NCBI GenBank assembly: GCA_019694515.1
Contig: JAIBBU010000003.1
Coordinates: 1-64,000 of the forward strand
Direction: 5' to 3'
Length of the DNA stretch: 64,000 nucleotides
Origin: Oligoflexia bacterium
GTDB lineage: Bacteria > Bdellovibrionota_C > UBA2361 > JBGSMV01
Part shown: piece after piece, positions 52,520-60,945 of the stretch
Layout: each line of letters begins with the position of its first letter
How positions within the stretch are numbered: the stretch's first letter is position 1
Program-made: the position numbers and the translations under genes
Notes under the pieces: model-generated
Told to the model about the DNA's origin: nothing
Seen by the model: only the letters and a program-made list of their open reading frames with translations
Databases searched by the model: none

Positions 52520-52955
52520 TCTGGCTTTCCGGCGATTGTAAAGTCACATAAGAAAGACGTTCGTTTCTGAACGTTTGTCGGGAACGAACGGTAAACTGAA
52601 ATGCGCCCAACAGGTTAAATCGCTTTTCTATTTGTAGCAGCATCCATTGTCCGGGGAAACCGGCTGAGTTTACTTCGCAATTACCTCCGGCCGGGCAGAT
52701 GGAGACATTCAAAGCGGCCGAATTGGCCATACTCTCAACCTGTTCGACCAGAGAGACTGGTTCCGAAGTACCCCCGCTTAGGGCTGCTGAGCGTGAGGCC
52801 ACCGCTGCCGCATGCGAAATCTTCTGAGAGGTGAACTCGACGATAACGAGCTCTGTACCCATGATGAGCAATATTAGGAAGACCGGCATCATTAAACTCA
52901 TTTCGATTAAAGATCCGCCGCGCTCTTTACCCAGAAATCTTCTAACTGCATTCAT
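52476..52955 (-). CDS. TadE-like pilus pseudopilin, second
   Basis: About 159 residues. KERGGSLIEMSLMMPVFLILLIMGTELVIVEF repeats the TadE pattern. The extracytoplasmic part has two Cys (NVSICPAGGNCEV). ATG 52955 is preferred; TTG 52976 is an alternative. The end overlaps the next gene by 44 bp. It is first gene of the Tad-like trio; the ATPase and secretin genes are not in this window. Confidence 0.75.
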   Translation of the reverse strand: MNAVRRFLGKERGGSLIEMSLMMPVFLILLIMGTELVIVEFTSQKISHAAAVASRSAALSGGTSEPVSLVEQVESMANSAALNVSICPAGGNCEVNSAGFPGQWMLLQIEKRFNLLGAFQFTVRSRQTFRNERLSYVTLQSPESQIAAALKFRGQIPSR

Positions 52956-52976
52956 CGTGACTATGTATTGCAGCAA

Positions 52977-53309
52977 CCTTCGCGCCCGAAATTTTGAGCA
53001 AGAATGAAGTCATGGTGCTGGAAAGATTCGGTAGTGAAAGCTGCCGCTTATGCGCTATTAGGTTTAGGTCTAGGAAGTTTTGTTATTGAATTGATTAGAT
53101 CTACGAGAAGATCATAGGGGCTCAGGCGAACCCGCAGGAACAGTGGGAACCAATCTGTTATTACACGATCTCAACCACATGTCGCATAAGCGACGCACAT
53201 TGCTTCAAATAAAATATAGATTCTAGAATGAGCGCTCTAGAGTTGATTTATGGCTCCCCCGCCGCAACCGCGTGGAGGCTGTAAGGGCGCGCTGTTCGAT
53301 GCGACGGCT
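52977..53309. other. Intergenic region upstream of the Tad-like operon
   Basis: 333 bp. It probably holds the promoter for the minus-strand Tad genes; no specific motif or gene was found. Confidence 0.4.
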
Positions 53310-53720
53310 TTAGCGCTCGAGTTTAGTGATCGTGTCACCTTTCGCCGAGAGATACGCTCCAGTGGGTCCATCGACCCAGCTGCCATCCGGGAAACGCAAC
53401 ACGCCGGCCTTTTGATCAACGGCCGCTCCGCCCGTTAGGATCTCGCCCTGCATGATACGCTGCTTATATCCCCCGGCTTCTCGAAAATTTCCTACCTGCA
53501 GGGTATTGCCAAACTTACCCGCAGTATAATGAATATCGTGTCTTTCAAACTGGTTCGTCTGTTCATTCCAAATCACGTAGTTGATAAAGAGATCGCCATC
53601 AGATTCGGTAGAGACTCCGGTTTGCATCCGCGCCGCAGCTGGAGGATCGGGCATTTGGGTGTAACTTCCGGTCCAATAACTCATCTCTTTGGGACTGCAC
53701 CCCGATGCGGCCGCTGCCAA
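53310..53720 (-). CDS. Small hypothetical protein, possible broken lipoprotein
   Basis: Up to 136 residues, strand-rich (DLFINYVIWNEQTNQFERHDIHYTAGKFGNTLQVGNF). It has a lipobox-like AASGC near the N-terminus, but the frame is closed by a stop immediately before it and the upstream signal peptide is missing. The start is uncertain: TTG 53720 (ribosome site too close) or ATG 53684. A frameshift in the signal region is possible. Function unknown. Confidence 0.45.
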   Translation of the reverse strand: MAAAASGCSPKEMSYWTGSYTQMPDPPAAARMQTGVSTESDGDLFINYVIWNEQTNQFERHDIHYTAGKFGNTLQVGNFREAGGYKQRIMQGEILTGGAAVDQKAGVLRFPDGSWVDGPTGAYLSAKGDTITKLER

Positions 53721-53892
53721 AGCCTCCTACTTGGCACTCCGAATGCTCCGATTGCCATCATATCTGATCCCAATCCTTGGAGTCTCAGACCGACTAAAAC
53801 CTACTGTCCAAGCCAGGATGTCAGTCCTGAGGCGTATTCCTTGAGAACAAAAATCTGTTATAAGAGCGCACGTTGTAAGAAGGTCGTTTCTG

Positions 53893-54828
53893 ATGCTAAC
53901 TACCCACGCCACTCCCCGAATTTCCGCAGCCGACACCGTTGCTATTCGAATCCGGTTGCTTCCTGCTCACGTTGCCGGAGATGAAAACACGCTTCGTCGC
54001 GCCTGCAAAGAAGTTGCTGCCGTGTATGGAGGAAACGCGCTCCAGATTTCTGCTATTTCCTCGTGGCTCAAAATATTCTCCAAAAGGTTGCTTCGGGAGA
54101 AGGGAATTGAACAGCTCGTTGGGTACCGCGAAATATTGTCTCTTGCCCTGCTCCGTCGAAGCTTGCCTGAAGAGGACGCGCAGACTCAGGCTTCCGCACG
54201 AGAAATAGCCGGGAAGGCCGGGTTGTCTGCCAGCATGATGCTGGATCTTGCGGAAAGGCTTAATGCTACGATTGATACACCGCCCTTAGCGAAGGCTGCG
54301 GTAAAGCGGGCTAATCCGATCTCTCAGCTTAAGCTCCCATCCCCAGAACAATTTCAAAAAATGGCTCTCGAATTTTTTGTCGAACGACTGGACGGGTTAC
54401 TTACGCCGCATGAGAACGCTGGGAAATTATCCTTGAGCGTTTCTCCCGAACTCCGGCAGCCTTTGAATGATTATCTAGGCTTTGCTGCCACGCAGCTTCA
54501 ACCGGCAACGACGGATTGGCTGCTCGCAATCGCGCTTAGCGGCGGCGGCGACCTTCGCCATATCCGAAATTGCGTGCAGGACATTGAGCCGCCGCTTTCG
54601 CGAAACTGCGAGCCCCACGTTCAGATATTGAGTCAGATCGGCCTGATCTCGATTAAAGCGGCGGATGGGAAGCCCGCAGTGTATGAAGCCGAGCCGTACG
54701 TGCAGCTTGCGGTAGTACTTCGAGCAATAGATGAGGCCGGCGGCTTCGATACTTTACCAGCTCGGACCGCAGGACTGTTTGTGGGAACGTTTCTGTCGGC
54801 GATGCGCCGCATTAGAGACAAGGCATAA
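53893..54828 (+). CDS. Hypothetical protein
   Basis: 311 residues, unrecognised. It is largely helical (LRRACKEVAAVYGG, IEQLVGYREILSLALLRRSL, IAGKAGLSASMMLDLAERL) with a hydrophobic stretch at WLLAIALSGGGDL. There is no signal peptide. AAGAAGG lies about 10 bp before the start. A sigma-54-like element is present at 53731-53747, 147 bp upstream, but may be chance. Confidence 0.65.
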   Translation: MLTTHATPRISAADTVAIRIRLLPAHVAGDENTLRRACKEVAAVYGGNALQISAISSWLKIFSKRLLREKGIEQLVGYREILSLALLRRSLPEEDAQTQASAREIAGKAGLSASMMLDLAERLNATIDTPPLAKAAVKRANPISQLKLPSPEQFQKMALEFFVERLDGLLTPHENAGKLSLSVSPELRQPLNDYLGFAATQLQPATTDWLLAIALSGGGDLRHIRNCVQDIEPPLSRNCEPHVQILSQIGLISIKAADGKPAVYEAEPYVQLAVVLRAIDEAGGFDTLPARTAGLFVGTFLSAMRRIRDKA

Positions 54829-55501
54829 GGAACACTCGATCATTTTTCTGCCGGCGCCAGGGGGAAAAGGGGACAGTTCTATTTCGGGACAAGATAGGAA
54901 CTCTCCCTTTATTCTATTCGTCGTTCGGTACTGTTATTTTCTTCAGCTTCGCAAATCGTTCTGGATTTGACTCCGCAATTCGGCACAAGTAGCGAACAAC
55001 CTCGGGGAGGTCACGGTTTGCACTTTCCCAGGTCAATTTGCGCGTTGCGTTGAGCGAAGGATCAGTTCTTTCATATGATTTACCTGCCCAACAGTTGGAG
55101 CCCACGTTCGGGCTATCATGCAGTCGATCATGGTGGTGATCACTGGATGCGTATTCTCGCGGGTACTAAAGTCAGCCAAGGGCTCAATTTGGTCCAATGC
55201 ACTGAATGCTTTGCCGTAGCTCAAAAACTGCTGCGCAGAATTTCGCAGATTGCCCATGCACAGCCGGTGTCAGATCCGCGCTAAGTCTGCTGGATTGATT
55301 AGATAGCCGAGAGGAAATATTATGCTGGGCTATTGAGGTAGCGCAGTAGAAGTAGAAGGTTGAGTGTCCGGACAGCTGTTGGAGAGGACTCCACGTCGCA
55401 GCGCCTGCTTGCAGGGCTACGGGAAAGGAGGAGCTTAGACCCCAGCGCGGATAGTTGTTTTTCATCCCCCAGCTCGTTGACTGTTCAGGGAGGTAGCCGT
55501 T
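54829..55501. other. Gene-poor stretch with possible remnants
   Basis: 673 bp. AAAAGGGGACAGTTCTATTT near 54867 resembles the flanks I associate with REP-associated (IS200-like) transposases. Minus-strand frames (below) may be gene remnants. No complete gene before 55502. Confidence 0.35.
54914..55257 (-). pseudogene. Possible frameshifted gene remnant
   Basis: Two overlapping minus-strand frames together look protein-like: one supplies SAQQFLSYGKAFSALDQIEPLADFS upstream and the other LPEVVRYLCRIAESNPERFAKLKK downstream. Joining them needs one frameshift near 55080. No family is recognised. Confidence 0.25.
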
Positions 55502-55813
55502 ATGCCGAACGGCAGTGTCAACGGATTCAAGCGTCCTCGAGGAATTGAGGGTACGATCACGGGGCAGAGGCCTCTGGAAGGTCGAGATGGCTTCTTCCTC
55601 ACGATGGTGCGGGAAAACGGTGTGAGTGGGCCCAGTGTCTATCTCCACCGTAGCAACGAGTCTCCGATCGCCGATCTGGATCCCAGGCACCGGATCGCCA
55701 CCGATGGGCCCACTCGGGTGGTGCTCTTCAAGGATGGCGATCGGTGGAGCTGTCGCGCCAGGCATGGAGCTACAGTGACGGAGTTCCTGGAGCACGCGGA
55801 CTGGCGCGCATAA
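55502..55813 (+). CDS. Small hypothetical protein
   Basis: 103 residues. AGGGAGGT lies 7 bp before ATG 55502, a strong ribosome site. It is basic and strand-rich, with FFLTMVRENGVSGPSVYLHRS reminiscent of an OB/cold-shock-like barrel, but the match is weak. No family is recognised. An antisense frame of 203 codons over the same region is judged a shadow. Confidence 0.5.
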   Translation: MPNGSVNGFKRPRGIEGTITGQRPLEGRDGFFLTMVRENGVSGPSVYLHRSNESPIADLDPRHRIATDGPTRVVLFKDGDRWSCRARHGATVTEFLEHADWRA

Positions 55814-55821
55814 GGACGCAG

Positions 55822-55897
55822 TGGGGAGAGGTGGTTAAGTGCGGAAGTATTTACTTACGCCCTGACCTCTTGGTAGCGCTGCGCTACCTCTCCCTTT
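55822..55897 (+). ncRNA. Possible structured RNA or terminator after the 103-residue gene
   Basis: GGGAGAG (55822-55828) pairs with CTCTCCC (55888-55894), enclosing two hairpins: GCGGAAGT/ACTTACGC (one mismatch) and GTAGC/GCTAC. TTTT follows. The outline is about 73 nt like a tRNA, but no TTC loop or anticodon arm is visible, so it is not called a tRNA. Confidence 0.3.
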
Positions 55898-55965
55898 TCA
55901 CGGTGCGGGTGGTTTCAGAATGCTGAGGTGTTCCAGAGGCCGGGGCCGCGCTCGGGGGGCTCCAA

Positions 55966-56817
55966 TTATTCGAATAATTCTTGATCATGCTCATAGAGAT
56001 AGATCGAGATAATGTGCCCGATCACCAGGGTAATATCCTCCATGAAGCCGTATTGGCCCTTCTTAGATGGGATATAGAGCGGCTTATCCGCAATTTGCAT
56101 CAGCTTGCCGCCGTCGAACCCGACAATCGCATAGGTGGTGGCGCCTCCAGCCTTGGCAAACTCGACGGCCTTAATCACATTCGGGGAGTTTCCACTGGAG
56201 GAGATCGCCAGTACCAAATCATTGGGCTGCATCAAAGTTTTGAGCTGATTAACAAAAATCAGATCATACCCCTCATCATTTGCGGTGGCGCTGATCCAGG
56301 ACAAATTATCGGTCAGGCTGATTACCCTGAATAATGATTTTGGATCTTTGAATCTAGGTTTAGAGAAGTCGTTGCCCCAATGCGAGGCATTGGCGGCGCT
56401 GCCGCCATTTCCGATCACAAAAATTTGGCTGCGGCGGGCACGCGCCTGAAGAAAATCTTTGGTGAGTTCTTCAAGCTGCTTAGGATCCATGCGCTCTAAA
56501 CACCCAATCAGGCCCTTGCAGTATTTATGATAGAACGCCGGAAAGGTTGAGGTGTCGCCGGCCGGCGCCGAGCTCAAGCCAGGGGCGCGCACAATCGCTA
56601 CCTGTGCGCCTGCTCTAATCAGATCCGCCTGTAGTGCGCTCAATCCCTCCGGTTTGGAGCTGCGCTCTACGACCAACCCGCCTCGGTGGAGTGCACTTTC
56701 AAGATCCTTAACCGTGGCTCGGCAGCGGGGTTTTAAAAGCTCGATGATATTAGCGCGTGTGGTTGTCGAGGTGTCGTGGACACCGTTTATAACCAACTCA
56801 AAAACTTCTGATTCCAT
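55966..56817 (-). CDS. SIS-domain sugar isomerase (GmhA-like) with N-terminal L7/L12-like domain
   Basis: About 283 residues from ATG 56817 (GGAGAG upstream). Residues 1-80 resemble the ribosomal L7/L12 C-terminal fold: beta strand VFELVINGV, helix TTRANIIELLKPRC, ATVKDLESALHRGG, then helix LQADLIRAGAQVAIVRA. Residues about 85-283 are a phosphoheptose-isomerase-like SIS domain (FVIGNGGSAANASHWGNDF, LTDNLSWISATAND, LAISSSGNSPNV). SIS proteins isomerise sugar phosphates, here probably sedoheptulose 7-phosphate or a related sugar for LPS. The fusion is unusual. Confidence 0.82.
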   Translation of the reverse strand: MESEVFELVINGVHDTSTTTRANIIELLKPRCRATVKDLESALHRGGLVVERSSKPEGLSALQADLIRAGAQVAIVRAPGLSSAPAGDTSTFPAFYHKYCKGLIGCLERMDPKQLEELTKDFLQARARRSQIFVIGNGGSAANASHWGNDFSKPRFKDPKSLFRVISLTDNLSWISATANDEGYDLIFVNQLKTLMQPNDLVLAISSSGNSPNVIKAVEFAKAGGATTYAIVGFDGGKLMQIADKPLYIPSKKGQYGFMEDITLVIGHIISIYLYEHDQELFE

Positions 56818-56966
56818 GCAGCGGTCTCTCCAGCACACTATTCAGGTCATGGGGGCGATTACCCTCAGGTCTATTCAGAGTATTAGATGAGCGCTCTGGC
56901 AATGGCGATTTTTTCCGGCGGCAGGGCATCTTAGCGAAGTGCGCAACTGCCTGTTTTTCCTATTAA

Positions 56967-57749
56967 TTATCCAAGGGTTTGCTCGAAGAACGTTTTCATC
57001 TCGTGATCAGCGTTCTTGGCGGCCTTCTCATTATAGGCGGCACCCTTTGAATTATCATCGCCCGCAGCGGGATTGGTAAAGGCGTGGACAGCTCCTGCAT
57101 AGCTGACGAACTGATAGGGGATCGAGGCATCCTTCATTTCTTTCTGGAATGCAGCCACCTCCGCTGGCGGAACAAATGGGTCGTCCGCGCCGTGGAGGAT
57201 TAACAGTCTGGTCCGAATGTGCTTTGCAAGAGTGGGATCAGGAGTGCCGAGCCCGCCATGGAAGGAAACGAGGCCCGCTAATGGCGCACCGTTTCTAGCC
57301 AATTCAAGTGCCGCCGTTCCTCCAAAACAGAAACCGATTACGCCAATCCGCTTGGCGTCAATTAGAGGGTCTTTGGAAAGCAGGTCGAAAGCGGCCTGCG
57401 CTCGTGCGCGCATTAAAGGGCGATCGGCTTTGAACTTGGTCGCCAACGCGCCGGCTTCCTGCGAATCTTTTGCTTGTAAGCCCCCACCGTAAACATCCGC
57501 TACAAAAGCACGGTAGCCTATGCTCACTAACTCTTTGGCCCGAGTCTTGGCAAAGTCGCCGATGCCCATCCAATCCGAAAATATAATGATCGCTGGCTTT
57601 GGCTCCTTAGTTTCATCGGTAAAGAGAAAACCCACCATGGGCTGGTTGCCGGAGCGGTACTCAACCCTTCTTTCAGTGATCTGTCCCAACACCACACTGG
57701 GCACTAGGGTCAGTACTACTAAAGAGATCTGCCAGATTTTTCTAAGCAT
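56967..57749 (-). CDS. Secreted dienelactone-hydrolase family protein
   Basis: About 260 residues. ATG 57749 (AGGAAC 7 bp upstream) gives a signal peptide (LRKIWQISLVVLTLVPSVVLG). The alpha/beta-hydrolase triad of DLH type is visible: Cys in GVIGFCFGGTAAL, Asp in LHGADDPFVPP, His in AVHAFTNP. The substrate is unknown; members act on lactones and esters. It stands alone in the sugar region, transcribed on the minus strand. Confidence 0.85.
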   Translation of the reverse strand: MLRKIWQISLVVLTLVPSVVLGQITERRVEYRSGNQPMVGFLFTDETKEPKPAIIIFSDWMGIGDFAKTRAKELVSIGYRAFVADVYGGGLQAKDSQEAGALATKFKADRPLMRARAQAAFDLLSKDPLIDAKRIGVIGFCFGGTAALELARNGAPLAGLVSFHGGLGTPDPTLAKHIRTRLLILHGADDPFVPPAEVAAFQKEMKDASIPYQFVSYAGAVHAFTNPAAGDDNSKGAAYNEKAAKNADHEMKTFFEQTLG

Positions 57750-57824
57750 GCTTGTTCCTGAAATAGAAATTTCATAGGAGCGTAACATGACGGTTCGATT
57801 CTGCAATAAAGGGATTGGAGACCC

Positions 57825-58097
57825 TTAAGACCTGGGGCGGAACTTCAGAAACTGCCAAAGCAGGATCGCAATCCAGAAGCAAACCGCCAGATTGGCGCCG
57901 AGCATATATGGATCGTGTTTGAGATATCCGTAGAGGATCCAGCTAGCGCAGTTGAGCGCCAGTAAGACGGTCATTAGAAACGAGAGGCCTTCGACCGAAC
58001 GGCGCTGGTGATTCTTCCAAATCTGCGCTGGCAGGCCCAGCATGGTGTAGGTCAGTGACACAGCGAATGCGATCATTCCGGCGGTTTCGGCGTCCAT
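57825..58097 (-). CDS. SemiSWEET sugar transporter (PQ-loop/MtN3)
   Basis: 90 residues with three membrane helices (IAFAVSLTYTMLGLPAQIWKN, SFLMTVLLALNCASWILYGYL, GANLAVCFWIAILLWQFL). LPAQIWKNHQRRSVEGLS is the PQ-loop-like region. It works as a dimer to move sugars by facilitated diffusion. It lies 18 bp after the split transketolase, suggesting its substrate is made or used by that pathway. Confidence 0.85.
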   Translation of the reverse strand: MDAETAGMIAFAVSLTYTMLGLPAQIWKNHQRRSVEGLSFLMTVLLALNCASWILYGYLKHDPYMLGANLAVCFWIAILLWQFLKFRPRS

Positions 58098-58115
58098 TCC
58101 ATCCTGTCGTGCGGC

Positions 58116-59033
58116 TTATCTGAGCGCCTTGGCCTTGGCGCAAATATTTTGCGGTGTAAGTCCTACAATTGCGCAAAGCTCCGCGTAGCTGCCATATCCC
58201 CTAATGAACTCAGCTTTGATGGCGATCGTGTCATACTTGAGCTCCGAAATCTCGCGGGTACAGCGCAGCACTTCGTCGCCAAGGCCGCCAAACTGACTGT
58301 GCTCCTCAAGCACCAAAACCCGCCGGGTTTTTTTAGCGGAATCCAGCACCAACTTGGCATCAAACGGTTTGATCGTAGGATAGTACAGGACTTCAGCGTC
58401 AAGACCCTGCGCGGAAAGATCTGTAGCTGCCAACATAGCGTTCTTTAGCTGTGGGCCTGTCACGACCACGGTTAAGTCTCGTCCGGGACGCACCAGCATG
58501 CCTCTGCCGACGATTACCTGTGCGGCGTCGAACTCGATTTCGTGCGTCTCCTTAGGGAACCGGAAATAATTCAGATGATTCGTTTGATAAGTCTGCTTAA
58601 AGAGCGTGTTCAGCTCTACGGGAGAGGCAGGGAAGAAAAGCTGCGTGCTGGGCAGCGTCTTGAGCATTCCGAAATCGCCGTAGCAGTGATGGCTGCATCC
58701 TAGTGTTGAATAATCGAATGCGCTACCGACGGTGATGATGTTGCCACTCAATTTTTGATAGCAAAAATCGAGTTTTATCTGCTCAAAAGATCGTTCCACG
58801 ATGAACGGCGCAATGGTATGTACCACCGGTATCAGCCCAGCCATTGAGAGTCCGGCTGCCATATTGACGATCGTGGGTTCACAGATCCCAACGTTGTAAT
58901 AACGGCCGGGGCAAGCTTTGGCATACTCCACTAACCGAAAGTGACTGATATCTCCGACGAGGACGACCAGGCGCTGATCGGCTGTACCGACTTCCTTTAA
59001 AGTGTCGGCGAACTCTTGACGCATCTCTTTCAT
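58116..59033 (-). CDS. Transketolase-like C-terminal subunit (Pyr and C domains)
   Basis: 305 residues. RLVVLVGDISHFRLVEYA, YNVGICEPTIVNMAAGLSMAG (with the Glu that activates thiamine) and LEEHSQFGGLGDEV match the Pyr domain and C-terminal domain of split transketolases. It overlaps the N-terminal subunit by 4 bp, so both form one enzyme. Such split pairs are found in natural-product and surface-sugar clusters and may act on unusual sugars. Confidence 0.9.
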   Translation of the reverse strand: MKEMRQEFADTLKEVGTADQRLVVLVGDISHFRLVEYAKACPGRYYNVGICEPTIVNMAAGLSMAGLIPVVHTIAPFIVERSFEQIKLDFCYQKLSGNIITVGSAFDYSTLGCSHHCYGDFGMLKTLPSTQLFFPASPVELNTLFKQTYQTNHLNYFRFPKETHEIEFDAAQVIVGRGMLVRPGRDLTVVVTGPQLKNAMLAATDLSAQGLDAEVLYYPTIKPFDAKLVLDSAKKTRRVLVLEEHSQFGGLGDEVLRCTREISELKYDTIAIKAEFIRGYGSYAELCAIVGLTPQNICAKAKALR

Positions 59034-59806
59034 TGTCCGAGCTCCTTTCGAATCGCGGCATACTCCGTGTCATTCGGAATCTTGTAGTGCCAGGCGCCGT
59101 GTCCTTCCAGGAAGCCCACGCCCTTGCCTTTCAGGGTGTGTGCCACGATGACTTTCGGTTTCCCGGTGAAATTGAAAGAGAGATCTTCGAATGCGGCGGC
59201 TAGCTCCTTGCCGTCATGTCCGTTTATATCTTGGGCCTCCCAGCCAAACGCTTCCCACTTGCGGGACAGATCTGTCATCGGAAGAACTTGTGCGGCTGAA
59301 CCGTTCTCATCAACCACGAAGCATAGATTTCCCAGTTTAAGATTGGAGGCTACAAGCGCCGTCTCCCAGATCGTGCCCTCATTACATTCCCCATCTCCGA
59401 GGAGTGCAAAAACCCGGTTGCGTTTTCCGCGAATGCGCAGTCCTAAAGCGAGCCCCATGGCCGTGACAGCGCCATGACCGAGTGAGCCGGTCGAAGCCTC
59501 AGCTCCCGGCACTTTGGTGCGATCCGGATGGCCACCTAGAATTCCTCCAGGCTTACTCTTAGTGTTTAGGTCGTGCTGGGTGATGAAGCCGTGCTTTTCA
59601 AGCACGACGTATAGGGCCGCGCATCCGTGACCTTTGCTGAGGATGAAATAGTCACGCTCGTCCCAATCGGGTTTGGACGGATCAACTTTCAGCACGTGAT
59701 CGTAGAGATGTGCGATTATGTCAATGATTGAAAACGCACTTGGTATATGACCCTCGCCCGCGGTCCGGATCATTTCGACAATCTTAAGTCTCAAATCGTT
59801 ATTCAT
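59030..59806 (-). CDS. Transketolase-like N-terminal subunit (ThDP-binding)
   Basis: 258 residues. GHIPSAFSIIDIIAHLYDHVL, FILSKGHGCAALYVVLEKHG, GSLGHGAVTAMGLALG and ThDP motif LGDGECNEGTIWETALVASN (GDG-x20s-N). It transfers two-carbon units between sugars or similar keto donors with the C-terminal subunit. It sits 60 bp after the DegT-like gene. Confidence 0.92.
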   Translation of the reverse strand: MNNDLRLKIVEMIRTAGEGHIPSAFSIIDIIAHLYDHVLKVDPSKPDWDERDYFILSKGHGCAALYVVLEKHGFITQHDLNTKSKPGGILGGHPDRTKVPGAEASTGSLGHGAVTAMGLALGLRIRGKRNRVFALLGDGECNEGTIWETALVASNLKLGNLCFVVDENGSAAQVLPMTDLSRKWEAFGWEAQDINGHDGKELAAAFEDLSFNFTGKPKVIVAHTLKGKGVGFLEGHGAWHYKIPNDTEYAAIRKELGQ

Positions 59807-59865
59807 AGCAGGTCACCACGGTTTTCCAGTTGGAAAGCTCCTAAAGTTAAGATGATCCAAATGCT

Positions 59866-60945
59866 CTAACCTTTCCAAGATCTTACAAGCTCTATACAAC
59901 GTTCGACATTCTTAAGCGGATGGCAGGGGCCGCAGGGCAAGATAAACCCCTCAGCCGTCATTTTGTCAGCATTGGGAAACGCGCCCTCGGTATTCTTGAG
60001 ATAGTCCGCGCAGTGCAGCGGTATATGAAGTCTCAAGCCGACAACGTCGTTTTGCTTAAGATATTTTAGTAATTCAGTGGATTTTTCAGAGCGTACTTCG
60101 CAAAGCAGGGGTAGTTCACCATCCGCAATCTTAACTGGAATTTGCCGGATGTAATCGAGTCCCTCTAAGCCGGCTCTGTACATTTCATAAATCTTGAGGA
60201 GGTGTTGTTTCTTCTCCGGCACCCGGGCAATTTGTGCTAGACCAATGGCAGCTGAGAGATCGCTCACTCTAAAATTGAAGCTCTTACAGGCGTAATCCTC
60301 TTCATCGTAGGAAGCCACCCCCTGGCTTCTGATCAGGAGCAGCCTCTCGTAGTGCGATTTATCTGAAGTCACGACAAGGCCCCCGTACCCAATCGTAACT
60401 AGCGAGACCATGCCCAATGAAAAGCAGCCCAGGTCGCCAAAGGTTCCCAGATACTTGCCGCTGTGACGTGAGCCCAGCGCTTTGCAGGAATCCTCAATCA
60501 AATAGGCGCCCGCATCCCGGGCCTGCTTTTTCAATACTTCGAGGTTGCACGCTCTGCCGTTTAAGTGAACCGGGACGATAACTTTGGTACGTTGCGTGAG
60601 CACCGCTGGGACTTTGTTTGCATCGATCAATGGCAGGTCCGGAACGATGTCAACAATCCTCACGGTTGCCCCCAACATCGCGGCAGCATTGGCGGTGGCG
60701 ATCCAGCCGACATCCGGGACGATGACTTCGTCCCCGGGGCCGACCCCGACCGCGGTCATGGCCATGCAGAGCGCTGCAGTTCCGCTCGGTGTTAAAACCG
60801 CATAGGGTACATCAAGCATTTCGCAAAAGCGCTTTTCCAGCTCCGCCGTATAACGCCCCATGCTGAAGCCTTTGTTGTCAAAGGCCGATAGCAAGCTCTC
60901 ACGCTCGTTGGCGCCAAGTTCAGTGTGCCACCACGGGATTCTCAT
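59866..60945 (-). CDS. DegT/DnrJ/EryC1-family protein lacking the PLP lysine
   Basis: 359 residues. Family features: LTPSGTAALCMAM, GDEVIVPDVGWIATANA, VPVHLNGRACNLE, LIEDSCKALGS and GTFGDLGCFSLG. The usual Lys that binds PLP (SFHATKNLTTGEGG) is S181 here (FSLGMVSLVTIGYGGLVVT). A few members, such as ColD with His, lack this Lys and dehydrate sugars. Catalysis as an aminotransferase is thus doubtful. Overlaps the SDR gene by 4 bp. Confidence 0.85.
   Translation of the reverse strand: MRIPWWHTELGANERESLLSAFDNKGFSMGRYTAELEKRFCEMLDVPYAVLTPSGTAALCMAMTAVGVGPGDEVIVPDVGWIATANAAAMLGATVRIVDIVPDLPLIDANKVPAVLTQRTKVIVPVHLNGRACNLEVLKKQARDAGAYLIEDSCKALGSRHSGKYLGTFGDLGCFSLGMVSLVTIGYGGLVVTSDKSHYERLLLIRSQGVASYDEEDYACKSFNFRVSDLSAAIGLAQIARVPEKKQHLLKIYEMYRAGLEGLDYIRQIPVKIADGELPLLCEVRSEKSTELLKYLKQNDVVGLRLHIPLHCADYLKNTEGAFPNADKMTAEGFILPCGPCHPLKNVERCIELVRSWKG

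Noticed and set aside
55184..55795. Minus-strand frame of 203 codons over the 103-residue gene
   Set aside because: No motif, no ribosome site, and the opposite strand has a strong AGGGAGGT before ATG 55502; judged a shadow, though neither is certain.
55822..55894. tRNA gene
   Set aside because: The 7-bp acceptor-like stem is perfect, but T-loop TTC, anticodon arm and D-loop are missing.
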